Position numbers and translations under genes: made by a program | Part shown: in pieces, positions 49,551 to 58,155 of the stretch | Numbering within the stretch: position 1 is the first letter of the stretch | Layout: each line of letters starts with the position of its first letter | The notes under the pieces: model-generated | What the model was told of the DNA's origin: nothing | Databases searched by the model: none | The model's input: the letters and a program-made list of their open reading frames with translations, nothing else | NCBI GenBank assembly: GCA_963736715.1 | Contig: CAVTQA010000017.1 | Span: 1 to 64,000, forward strand | From: AP-15 sp963736715 | Lineage (GTDB): Bacteria > Pseudomonadota > Alphaproteobacteria > ATCC43930 > CGMCC-115725 | Direction: 5' to 3' | Length of the DNA stretch: 64,000 bases

Positions 49551-50758
49551 TCAAAGTCCCAGAATCGCCTTGGCGATGATGTTCTTCTGGATCTCGTTGG
49601 TGCCGCCGTAGATCGTGGTCTTGCGCCAGTTGAAATAAGTCGGCGCGATCGGGCCGGCCCATTCGGGGCCGATCGGCGGCTCGTTCCAGCGTTCGTCATC
49701 CTCGTGCTCGGGCTGGTAGGGGAGGGCGTAGGGGCCGACCACCTCGAGCAACAACTCGGTCGTCGCCTGCTGGATCTCCGAGCCTTTGATCTTGAGGATC
49801 GACGAAGCCGGGTCAGGCTTGTTGTCGGTGCGACGGCGCTCGGCGGCGACGACACGCAGCTGCGTCATCTCGAGCGCCTTCAGCTCGACCTCCACCGCTG
49901 CGAGTTTTTCGCGGAACCGCTCGTCCTCGATCAGCGGCTTGTCGCCGGCAATCTCCATCGCCGCGAGCTCTTTGATCCGACGGATACGCTCCTTCGAGAG
50001 GCCGACGCGCGCGATCCCGGTGCGCTCCCGGCCGAGCAGATACTTCGCGTAATCCCAGCCCTTGTTTTCCTGGCCGACGAGGTTCTCGGCCGGCACCTTG
50101 ACGTCGTCGAAGAACACCTCGTTGACCTCGTGCCCGCCCTCGATCGTGATGATCGGGCGCACCGTGATGCCCGGCGTTTTCATGTCGATCAGCAGAAAGG
50201 AAATTCCTTCCTGCTTTTTGGCCTGCGGATCGGTGCGCACCAGACAGAAGATCCAATCGGCGTGTTGTGCGAGGGTCGTCCAGGTCTTCTGGCCATTGAC
50301 GATGTAGTGGCCGTCATCTCGCGTCAGCCGAAGTCCGTAAAGAGGCGAGATCCGAGCCCGCACCGGGCTCGGAAAATCCCTGGCACCACCAAACATCGAG
50401 ATTGGCGATGGCCGGCAAATGACGCTTCTTTTGCGCCTCCGAGCCGAAAGCGATGATGACCGGGCCCGACCATCGTGACGCCAAAGCCGAGCGGCTGCGG
50501 CGCCGGGGTCTGCTGCAGCTCTTCCTGGAATATGTATTGCTGCACGGGCGTCCAGCCGGTGCCGCCCCACGCGACCGGCCAGTTGGCGACCGCCCAGCCT
50601 TTAGCGTTGAGGATGCGCTGCCAGGTGACGATGTCGTCCTTGGCGAGATGCTTTCCTTCGACCAGCTTGGTGCGGATGCCATCCGGCAGTTTGGCGCGGA
50701 AAAACGCCCGCACCTCGTCGCGGAAGGCGAGCTCTTCGGGGGTGAAGCGGAGATCCAT
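49551..50758 (-). pseudogene. pimC: Acyl-CoA dehydrogenase large subunit, PimC-like, with two frame breaks
   Basis: The three frame pieces together form one full-length protein (402 codons plus two extra bases). Piece 1 runs from ATG 50758 (MDLRFTPEELAFRDEVRAFF) to GFGVTMVGP near 50455. Piece 2 has VIIAFGSEAQKKRHLPAIAN and GFSEPGAGSDLASLRT to about 50345. Piece 3 begins LTRDDGHYIVNGQKTWTTL and ends in YGGTNEIQKNIIAKAILGL. Each break is one extra base (in GGGCCCGG and in GGACTTCGG). The match to pimeloyl-CoA dehydrogenase large subunit is strong throughout, which suggests an intact gene with sequence errors, or a very recent loss. It abuts pimD by 3 bp. Confidence 0.85.
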
Positions 50759-50779
50759 TGCATGAACTCCTAACGTGTC

Positions 50780-50855
50780 GTCACCCTCGCGAAAGCGGGG
50801 GTCCAGGGCGACTGCCGCGAAGGCGGCCCTGGATTCCCGCTTTCGCGGGAATCGA
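50780..50855. repeat. REP-type palindromic repeat between pimF-like and pimC-like genes
   Basis: The left arm is CCTCGCGAAAGCGGGGGTCC and the right arm GGATTCCCGCTTTCGCGGGA, around a CCAGGGC/GCCCTGG stem with an inner GCCGCGAAGGCGGC loop. It belongs to the same family as 22243 and 26201. It lies inside the operon, between two co-directional genes, and may cause partial termination or protect the upstream RNA. Confidence 0.85.
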
Positions 50856-50881
50856 GGGGTTGAGGCGATAATAGACCGATC

Positions 50882-52952
50882 TCACAACGCGAAACCGCGG
50901 CCTTCGGCAGCGAGGCGCTGGATCAGCGGCGCGGGCCGCAGGCTGTCGTCGTGCGACCTGTCGGCGTAAAAGGTCAACCGGTCGCGGACATGCGGGAGAC
51001 CCAAACGGTCGGCATAATACATCGGCCCGCCGCGCCACACCGGCCAGCCATAGCCGTAAACCCAGATCACGTCGATGTCGCCCGGGCGCGCGGCGATGCC
51101 CTCCTCGAGAATGCGGGCGCCCTCGTTGATCATCGGGAAGATCATACGCTCGACGATCTCCTCTTCCGGGATCGCCCGGCGGTTGATGCCGAGCCGCGAA
51201 GACGTCTCGAGGATGATCTTTTCGACCTCGGGATCGGGCAGGGGCGTGCGCGACCCGGCCTCATAGCGGAAATACCCCTCTCCGGTCTTCTGGCCGTAAT
51301 GCCCGGCTTCGCAGAGCGCATCCTCGATCTCATTGCGCTCGCCGCGCCCCTTGCGAATCCGCCAGCCGACATCGAGCCCCGCCATATCGGCCATCGCGAA
51401 CGGCCCCATCGGGAAGCCGAACCCGGTGACCGCCGCATCAACCTCCTGCGGCAGCGCCCCTTCGAGCAGTAGCCGCTCGGTCTCAACCGAGCGGCGGGAG
51501 AGCATTCGGTTGCCGACAAAGCCGTAACAGACCCCGACGGTGACCGGCACCTTGCCGATCCGCCGGCCGAGCGCGACCGCGGTGGCGAGCGCATCGGGTG
51601 AGGTCGCGGCGCCGCGCACGATCTCCAACAGGCGCATAACATTCGCCGGACTGAAAAAATGCGTGCCGAGCACGTCTTGCGGCCGCTTCGTCGCGCGGGC
51701 GATCTCGTCGACGTCGAGCGTCGAAGTGTTGGTGGCGAGGAGGGCATTTGGTTTCGCGAGGCGATCGAGATCGGAAAAGACCCGATTTTTGAGGTCCATC
51801 TCCTCGAACACCGCCTCGATCACGACATCGGCCGAGCCGATCGCTTCGAGCTCGGTGACGCCCGTGATCAGACCGATCCGGCGCTCCATCTCCTCGGCGC
51901 CAAGCCCTCCGCGCGACACGGTTGCGCGGTAATTGGCGGCAACCCGGTCGAGGCCCTTCTGCAGCAGGTCGCGACCGGTCTCGAGGATGATGACGGGGAT
52001 GCCGGCGTTAGCGAAGCACATTGCAATGCCGCCGCCCATCGTGCCGGCGCCGACGACCGCGCCGCTCGCGATCGGGCGCGGCTTTGTCCCTTCCGGGATA
52101 CCCGGCACTTTGGCCGCCTCCCGCTCGGCGAAGAAGATATGACGCTGCGCCTTCGACTGGTCGCCGGCAACAAGCTTGCGAAACAGCTCGGATTCGCGCT
52201 TCAGACCCTTCGTCGAAGGGCAGGACGATCGCGTTGCGAACGGCCTCGACACACGCGGCCGGCGCTTCCCGGCCGCGCAGTCGCCGGGTCAGCGCCTCGG
52301 CGGCATCGGCAAACCCCTCGCCGATCAGCTTTTCTTCGCGATCGCGAACGAGCCGCAGCGGCCGCCCCTCCCGGACCACGCGGCGTGCGAAGTCGATCGC
52401 GGCCGCGGCCAGGTCGCCTTCGACGATCTCGTCGATGACCCCGCCCGCTTGCGCCTCGGCCGCCCCGATCGGCTCGCCGATCACGATCATCTTTAGCGCC
52501 TTCTCCGGTCCTACGAGGCGCGGCAGGCGTTGCGTACCGCCCGCCCCGGGCAACAGGCCGAGCTTGACTTCGGGGAGCCCGACGCGCGCTCCCGAGACCG
52601 CGACACGGAAATGGCAGGCGAGCGCCAGCTCGAAGCCGCCGCCGAGGGTGGTGCCGTGCAACGCGGCGGCAACCGGCTTCGGCATCGCCTCGATCGCGGC
52701 GATGACATCGTGGAGGCTCGGCGTCTGAGGCGGCTTGCCGAATTCCGTGATGTCGGCGCCGGCGAAAAAGGTGCGGCCGGCGCAGGCGATCACGACCGCC
52801 TTGACCGCGGCGTCGTCGCGCGCCTGTCGCAGCGCCTCGGCGAGCCCGGCGCGCACCTCGTGCTTCAGCGCATTGACCGGCGGGTTGTCTGCCGTGACGA
52901 CCGCGACGTCGCCGTCGCGGCGGAGATCGACGCTGGCGTTGATGCTGCCCAT
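50882..52952 (-). pseudogene. FadB/PimF-like enoyl-CoA hydratase/3-hydroxyacyl-CoA dehydrogenase, one frame break
   Basis: Fused two-step beta-oxidation enzyme (690 codons plus one base). The crotonase half from ATG 52952 has VVIACAGRTFFAGADITEFG, LHGTTLGGGFELALACHFRV and PEVKLGLLPGAGGTQRLPR. The dehydrogenase half has AVVGAGTMGGGIAMCFANAG (NAD site), LATNTSTLDVDEIA, GTHFFSPANVM and YGYGWPVWRGGPM. The frame breaks near 52210, in DEG|LKRESELFRK, where GGGTCTG would need one T less. It adds water to enoyl-CoA and then oxidises the hydroxyacyl-CoA. In Rhodopseudomonas, PimF has this layout beside pimC and pimD. It may be active if the break is an error. Confidence 0.85.
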
Positions 52953-53092
52953 GATGCTCCCCGGTCCTGACGCCTTGCTCGGCAGACTATCCCGGTAAGG
53001 CTGCGCAATGAAGGCCCAATCCGGCTTGGCCGCGGCTTAACTCATCGGAAAGAGGCCGGCAGGGTCGGCGCACCAGGCGTAAGGGAGGATGA

Positions 53093-53878
53093 ATGCGCGG
53101 CGCCGCGCTGCTCGAGGTTCGCGACGTCGCGGTGCGCTTCGGCGGCATCGTCGCGCTCGACGGCGTGTCGTTCGATTTGGAGGAGGGCCAGATCCTCGGG
53201 CTCATTGGCCCGAACGGGGCGGGCAAGACGACGTTATTCAATTGCCTGAGCCGCCTCTATACGCCCAACCGAGGCGAAATCCTGTTCGAGGGCAGGTCGC
53301 TGCTCCACCGGCCGCCGCACCGGATCGCCGAAATCGGGATCGCCCGGACCTTTCAAAACCTCGCCCTGTTCCCGCGCCAGTCGGTGCTCGACAACGTGCG
53401 GATCGGCGCCCACACCGCCTGTCGCAGCGATTTTGTCAGCGATGCCTTGCGCCTGCCGTGGGTGCGCCGCCAGGAGCGGGAGCTCGAAAATAATACCTGG
53501 GCGCTGCTCGAAACCTTGGAATTGCGGACGGTCGCGCACGAGCCACCGGAAGGCCTGCCGCTCGGCACGCGAAAGCGCATCGAACTCGCGCGCGCCCTCG
53601 CCGCGCACCCGAAATTGCTGTTGCTCGACGAACCGGCCGGCGGGCTCAGCCATGAGGAGGTCGCCGAATTGGGCGGGCTGATCAGGCGCATTCGCGACGA
53701 CCGGCAAGTCAGCGTGCTCCTCGTCGAGCACCACATGGGCCTCGTGATGTCGATCTCGGACAAGGTCGTCGCGCTCGATTTCGGCCGCAAAATCGCCGAG
53801 GGCCCACCTGCCTCGGTGCAGCAGGACGAAGAAGTGATCCGCGCCTATTTGGGCAAGCCGCGGGAGGACAGAACTTGA
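53093..53878 (+). CDS. livG: Branched-chain amino acid-type ABC transporter ATP-binding protein LivG
   Basis: 261 aa. Walker A is GPNGAGKTTLFNCLSRLYTP; GIARTFQNLALFPRQSVLDNV is the LivG Q-loop, the signature here is reduced to LPLGTRKRIELARAL, and Walker B is LLLLDEPAGGLS. The LPLGTRK form is usual for LivG, which often lacks the full LSGGQ. It drives import of an amino acid, amide or acyl acid with LivF, LivH and LivM. GGAGG lies just before ATG 53093. It is divergent from the pim operon with 140 bp between starts, so both may share regulation. Confidence 0.92.
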   Translation: MRGAALLEVRDVAVRFGGIVALDGVSFDLEEGQILGLIGPNGAGKTTLFNCLSRLYTPNRGEILFEGRSLLHRPPHRIAEIGIARTFQNLALFPRQSVLDNVRIGAHTACRSDFVSDALRLPWVRRQERELENNTWALLETLELRTVAHEPPEGLPLGTRKRIELARALAAHPKLLLLDEPAGGLSHEEVAELGGLIRRIRDDRQVSVLLVEHHMGLVMSISDKVVALDFGRKIAEGPPASVQQDEEVIRAYLGKPREDRT

Positions 53879-53889
53879 GCCAGCGGAGT

Positions 53890-54003
53890 GCGTCCTTCGA
53901 GACAGCCGCTTCGCGGCTTCCTCAGGATGAGGAATTTCCTCTGTGCCATCAGCAGTGTCCCTCATGCTGAGGAGCCGCCACAGGCGGCGTCTCGAAGCAC
54001 GCA
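53890..54003. repeat. Palindromic repeat, third family (TTCGAGAC ... CTCAGGATGAGG), between livG and livF
   Basis: The left arm CGTCCTTCGAGAC-agCCGCTTCGCGG-cttCCTCAGGATGAGG is matched by a right arm of CCTCATGCTGAGGAG, CCGCC and GTCTCGAAGCACGC. Both arms are about 43 bp with a 30-base loop. I recall this family from Bradyrhizobium-like genomes. It sits within an operon and occupies the usual ribosome-site region of livF. Confidence 0.88.
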
Positions 54004-54028
54004 CGACGTGGATGCAGATGCTCGCGAT

Positions 54029-54736
54029 ATGATGCTCGAAGTGCGCGGACTGTGTGCGTTTTATGGCGAGAACCAGGCCCTGCACGGCCTCGACTTCGCG
54101 CTCGACGAAGGCAACATCGTGACCTTGCTCGGCGCCAATGGCGCGGGCAAGACAACGACGTTGCGGGCGCTCTGCGGAATGGTTCGGCTCGGCGGCCAGG
54201 TTCGCTTCGACGGCAAATCGCTGCTCGGACGCGCGACGGAGGACATCGTGCGCCTCGGGATTGCGCATGTGCCGGAGGGACGCGGCACCTTCACCCGCAT
54301 GACAGTCGAGGAAAATCTGCAGCTCGGCGCGATGGTGCGGCGCGACCGCGCCGGTATTTCGCAAGACGTCGAGCAGGTCTACGCGCATTTTCCTCGGCTC
54401 AAAGAGCGCCAGGCACAGACCGCGGGAACGTTGAGCGGCGGGGAGCAGCAGATGCTGGCGGTCGGCCGTGCGCTGATGCTGAGGCCACGGCTGATGCTGC
54501 TCGACGAGCCGTCGTTCGGGCTGGCGCCGCTGATCGTCGAGGAATTGTTCGAGATCCTGCGCCGGCTCAACCGCGAGCTCGGCGTCGCGATGCTGATCGT
54601 CGAGCAGAACGCGGCGCTGGCGCTCGACCTCGCCGACCATGCCTACCTGCTCGAAACCGGGCACGTCGTCATGGCTGGCCCGGCGCGCGAGATCGGGAAA
54701 GACGAAGCAGTGCGCCGCTCGTATCTGGGGTATTGA
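54029..54736 (+). CDS. livF: Branched-chain amino acid-type ABC transporter ATP-binding protein LivF
   Basis: 235 aa from ATG 54029 (a GTG at 54008 and ATG 54032 are alternatives; a longer frame merely translates the repeat). Walker A is GANGAGKTTTLRALCGMV, the LivF segment is GIAHVPEGRGTFTRMTVEENL, the signature is TLSGGEQQMLAVGRALM, and Walker B is LMLLDEPSFGLAP. No good ribosome site precedes any of the starts, probably because the palindromic repeat entered the livG-livF gap. It pairs with LivG as the ATPase heterodimer. Confidence 0.9.
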   Translation: MMLEVRGLCAFYGENQALHGLDFALDEGNIVTLLGANGAGKTTTLRALCGMVRLGGQVRFDGKSLLGRATEDIVRLGIAHVPEGRGTFTRMTVEENLQLGAMVRRDRAGISQDVEQVYAHFPRLKERQAQTAGTLSGGEQQMLAVGRALMLRPRLMLLDEPSFGLAPLIVEELFEILRRLNRELGVAMLIVEQNAALALDLADHAYLLETGHVVMAGPAREIGKDEAVRRSYLGY

Positions 54737-54807
54737 TTTCGCAAAGGGTAGGATTTCGCTTGGCCGCTGATCACCTGCTGCACCCGCTATTCGCAACGAG
54801 GCTCCTT

Positions 54808-54944
54808 TACCCTCTCCCCCCGCTGGCCGGGGGGAGAGGGAAGGGTGAGGGGGGCCGTCCTGCTACTCGCGGCGTCGCCCACCTCACCCTCCCGCCCCTG
54901 CAGGGCGGGCCCCTCCCTCTCCCCCCTGAAGGGCGGAGAGGGGC
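54808..54944. repeat. Palindromic repeat, fourth family (CCCTCTCCCC/GGGGAGAGGG)
   Basis: Two hairpins occur: 54810-54840 (CCCTCTCCCCCC with GGGGGGAGAGGG) and 54915-54943 (CCCTCTCCCCCCTGAAGGGCGG with AGAGGGG), joined by a CTCACCCTCCCGCCCCTGCAGGGCGGG stretch. It lies between livF and livH, again inside the transporter operon. A fragment of the same family is at 39030-39060. No gene is seen in 54737-54974. Confidence 0.8.
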
Positions 54945-54974
54945 TGTTTCCCCGGGCGGAAACCAAGGCTAGCG

Positions 54975-55853
54975 ATGGAACTGTTGCTGCAGCAGGTGTT
55001 GGCCGGGTTGGCGACGGGTGCAATCTACGCGTTGATGGCGCTCGCGGTCGTAATGATCTACCAGGCGATCGACCACCTCAATTTCGCGCAAGGCGAGATG
55101 GCGATGTTTTCGACCTTTCTCGCCTGGCAGCTCCTCCAGTGGGGCTGGCCCTACTGGGCCGCCTTCATCGGTGCGGTCGCGCTGTCGTTTCTCGGCGGCA
55201 TCGCGATCGAGCGGGTTTTGTTCAAGCCGATTCAAAACGCGCCGATCTTGAGCCAGCTTGCCGCTTTTATTGCGCTCTACAGCATCCTCAACAGCTCCGC
55301 CGGCCAAATCTGGGATTTCAACATCAAGACATTTCCCACCCCGTTCGGCATGGCGCCACTGTTTGGCGAGCGCCTGATCAGCACCCACGAAGCGGGAATG
55401 ATCGGGGTCACGCTGTTGATGCTTGTCTTGCTCTATTTGTTCTTTCGCGGTTCGCGTCTGGGGCTGGCGATGCGCGCCGCCGCGACCAACCCGGAATCGG
55501 CGCGGCTCGTCGGGGTCCGCGTCGGCTGGATGATCGCACTGGGCTGGGGAATGTCGGCAGCGGTCGGCGCGGTCGCCGGGATGCTGATCGCCCCAGTGGT
55601 GTTCCTCGAGCCGAACATGATGTTTGGCGTTTTGCTGTATGGCTTCGCCGGCGCCGTCCTTGGCGGGCTGTCGAGCCCCGGCGGTGCGGTTGCGGGCGGG
55701 TTCGCCGTTGGGGTCATCGAAAACCTCGCCGGGACTTTCATCCCCTATGTCGGACGCGAGTTGAAGCTCACGATCGCCCTCGTGCTGATCGTCGCCGTGC
55801 TGATGGTGAGGCCGACCGGGATCTTCGGCCGCGCCGTGGTGAGCCGGGTATGA
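54975..55853 (+). CDS. livH: Branched-chain amino acid-type ABC transporter permease LivH
   Basis: 292 aa with eight TM helices. LLQQVLAGLATGAIYALMALAVVMIYQAIDHLNFAQGEM is the canonical LivH opening, and RAAATNPESARLVGVRVGWMI the coupling loop for the ATPases. The C-terminal GLSSPGGAVAGGFAVGVIENL is also typical. The ribosome site is weak (AAGG), possibly because the preceding palindromic repeat replaced native sequence. It overlaps livM as ATGA. Confidence 0.93.
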   Translation: MELLLQQVLAGLATGAIYALMALAVVMIYQAIDHLNFAQGEMAMFSTFLAWQLLQWGWPYWAAFIGAVALSFLGGIAIERVLFKPIQNAPILSQLAAFIALYSILNSSAGQIWDFNIKTFPTPFGMAPLFGERLISTHEAGMIGVTLLMLVLLYLFFRGSRLGLAMRAAATNPESARLVGVRVGWMIALGWGMSAAVGAVAGMLIAPVVFLEPNMMFGVLLYGFAGAVLGGLSSPGGAVAGGFAVGVIENLAGTFIPYVGRELKLTIALVLIVAVLMVRPTGIFGRAVVSRV

Positions 55854-56875
55854 CCGTCCCACCACGGGAGACAATTGCCCTCGCGAGCGCGTCGCCGCGC
55901 GCTCCTGTGATCGCAAAGCCGAGCACCCGCCATGTCCTGATTGCGACCACAGTGGTTGTGGCATTGGTAATACCCTTCGTCCTCAAGAGCTTTTTTGTTT
56001 TCCAGCTGACCCTGGTGATGGTCTACGGCTTGGCGATCCTGGGTCTCAATCTGCTGACCGGCTTCAACGGTCAATTCTCGCTTGGGCACAGCGCCTTTTA
56101 CGGGATCGGCGCCTATACCGCCGCGATCCTGATGGAGCAGCTGGATCTAGCCTATTACTGGACCTTGCCTTGTGCCGGCGCGGTCTGCTTTGTCGTCGGT
56201 TTCCTATTCGGGCTGCCGGCCTTGCGCCTGCAGGGCCTCTACCTCGCTCTGGCGACCTTCGCGCTCGCCACCGCGATGCCGCAGATCCTCAAATTCCAAC
56301 CACTCGAACCACTGACCGGCGGCGTGCAGGGGATCGTGATCCTGAAACCCGATCCGCCGCCCGGCGTGCCGCTCGACGCCGACCAGTGGCTCTATTTTTT
56401 CACATTGGCGGTGCTGCTGGTCATGTTCGCGGGCGCTGCGAACCTGGTAAAGAGCCGAACGGGCCGGGCGATCATGGCGATCCGGGACCACCCGATCGCG
56501 GCGGCGACGATGGGGATCAACACCGCGCTCTACAAGACTCTGACTTTCGGCGTCAGCGCGTTCTACACCGGGATCGCAGGGGCGCTGGGCGCAATCGCCA
56601 TTCAATTCGTAGCGCCCGACAGCTTTACTTTTCTATTGTCCGTCTCTTTGCTGGTCGGGCTGGTGGTGGGGGGCGTCGGTTCGATCCCGGGAAGCCTGTT
56701 CGGTGGAGTGTTCGTGCTGTTCGTCCCGAACATCGCCGAGCGCGTATCCACCGGGCTCGCCGGAGCGATCTACGGTGTCATTCTGTTGTTGGTAATTTAT
56801 GTCATGCCGTCCGGCGCCGCCGGTTTCATGCGGTTCGCGGCCGCACGGCTAAATTGGAGAGGGAAACCCCGATGA
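55850..56875 (+). CDS. livM: Branched-chain amino acid-type ABC transporter permease LivM
   Basis: 341 aa from ATG 55850, overlapping the livH stop by 4 bases. TM segments carry LGLNLLTGFNGQFSLGHSAFYGIGAYTAAILM, the LivM signature, and MAIRDHPIAAATMGINTALYKTLTFGVSAFYTGIAGAL is the coupling loop. GGVGSIPGSLFGGVFVLF is the C-terminal permease motif. The frame is open upstream across livH but that part is not coding. Forms the translocation pore with LivH. The stop overlaps the binding-protein start as ATGA. Confidence 0.93.
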   Translation: MTVPPRETIALASASPRAPVIAKPSTRHVLIATTVVVALVIPFVLKSFFVFQLTLVMVYGLAILGLNLLTGFNGQFSLGHSAFYGIGAYTAAILMEQLDLAYYWTLPCAGAVCFVVGFLFGLPALRLQGLYLALATFALATAMPQILKFQPLEPLTGGVQGIVILKPDPPPGVPLDADQWLYFFTLAVLLVMFAGAANLVKSRTGRAIMAIRDHPIAAATMGINTALYKTLTFGVSAFYTGIAGALGAIAIQFVAPDSFTFLLSVSLLVGLVVGGVGSIPGSLFGGVFVLFVPNIAERVSTGLAGAIYGVILLLVIYVMPSGAAGFMRFAAARLNWRGKPR

Positions 56876-58098
56876 ACAAAGTCACCCGCCGATCAATTCT
56901 TGCCGCAGCGCCGAGTGCCTTAGCTCTAGCGGCTCTGCCGGCGCGCGCCGAAAAGCAATACGGCCCCGGGGCCAGCGACACCGAGATAAAGATTGGCAAC
57001 ACCGTCCCCTACAGCGGACCGGCTTCGTCCTACGGCACGATCGGCAAGGCCCAGGCGGCGTATTTCCGGATGCTGAATGACCAGGGGGGCGTCAACGGCC
57101 GCAAAATCAACTTTATCTCATACGATGACGCCTACTCGCCGCCGAAAACGGTCGAGCAGGTGCGCAAGCTGGTCGAGGAAGACGGCGTATTGCTGATGCT
57201 GGCGCCGCTCGGCACGCCGACCAATTCAGCGATCCAGCGCTATTTGAACCAGAAAAAGGTGCCGCACCTGTTCGTCGCCACGGGCGCGACCAAATGGAAC
57301 GACCCGAAGCACTTTCCGTGGACGATGGGCTGGCAGCCCAATTACCAGAGCGAGGGGCACGTCTACGCCGCCTACATTCTCGAGCACCAGCCCGGGGGCA
57401 AAATCGGCGTGCTTTATCAAAACGACGATTTCGGCAAGGATTATCTTAAGGGCCTAAAAGACGGGCTCGGTGCCAAGGCCACATCGATGATCGTTGTTGA
57501 GGCGCCGTATGAGACGACGGATCCGACCGTCAACTCGCAGATCATCAGCATGAAATCGGCCGGCGCCGATGTTTTTGTCAATACCGGCATCCCGAAATTT
57601 GCCGCGCAGGCCATCCGCAAGGCCGCCGAGATCGACTGGAAGCCGCTTCACGTTCTCAGTAGCGTCGGCTCCTCGGTGGGCGCGACACTCAGGCCGGCAG
57701 GATTGGAAAATGCCAAAGACATCATTTCGGACGGCTATATCAAGGATCCCACCGATCCGACGTGGAAAGATGATCCGGGCTACCGCGATTGGGTGGCCTT
57801 CATGGACAAATACTATCCCGAGGGAGACAAGACCGACGGCGGCAACGTCTACGGCCCCAGCATTGCCCAAACTTTTGTGCAGGTGGTGAAGCAATGCGGC
57901 GATAATCTGACCCGGAATAACATCATGAAGGAGGCGGCAAACCTTCACGATTTCACCGTGCCGATGCTGCTGCCCGGCATCAAGATCAATACCAGCCCAA
58001 CCGACTTTGCACCGATCAAGCAGATCCAGATGGTGCGTTTCGACGGCGAGCGCTGGAAGCTCTTCGGCCCGGTGCTGAGCGGCGAAACCACCGGTTGA
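56872..58098 (+). CDS. ABC transporter periplasmic substrate-binding protein (LivK/type 1)
   Basis: 408 aa from ATG 56872. The signal peptide has a twin-arginine-like start, VTRRSILAAAPS, then a hydrophobic run, and cuts near ARA-EK. The type 1 binding fold shows EIKIGNTVPYSGPASSYGTI, DDAYSPPKTVEQVRKLVEED, KIGVLYQNDDFGKDYLKGLKDG and QSEGHVYAAYI. Such proteins bind amino acids, amides, urea or acyl acids; specificity cannot be read. It captures the ligand for LivHMGF. Beside the pimelate-type oxidation genes, an aromatic or dicarboxylic acid is a reasonable guess. Confidence 0.92.
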   Translation: MNKVTRRSILAAAPSALALAALPARAEKQYGPGASDTEIKIGNTVPYSGPASSYGTIGKAQAAYFRMLNDQGGVNGRKINFISYDDAYSPPKTVEQVRKLVEEDGVLLMLAPLGTPTNSAIQRYLNQKKVPHLFVATGATKWNDPKHFPWTMGWQPNYQSEGHVYAAYILEHQPGGKIGVLYQNDDFGKDYLKGLKDGLGAKATSMIVVEAPYETTDPTVNSQIISMKSAGADVFVNTGIPKFAAQAIRKAAEIDWKPLHVLSSVGSSVGATLRPAGLENAKDIISDGYIKDPTDPTWKDDPGYRDWVAFMDKYYPEGDKTDGGNVYGPSIAQTFVQVVKQCGDNLTRNNIMKEAANLHDFTVPMLLPGIKINTSPTDFAPIKQIQMVRFDGERWKLFGPVLSGETTG

Positions 58099-58155
58099 CA
58101 GCGACCGCGGTCGAACGCGGGATCGGCTCTCGATCACGCATCCCGAAGGCCCCCC

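Noticed and set aside
48384..50456. A 690-codon plus-strand frame across pimD and pimC
   Set aside because: Antisense of two recognised acyl-CoA dehydrogenase genes, without family character.
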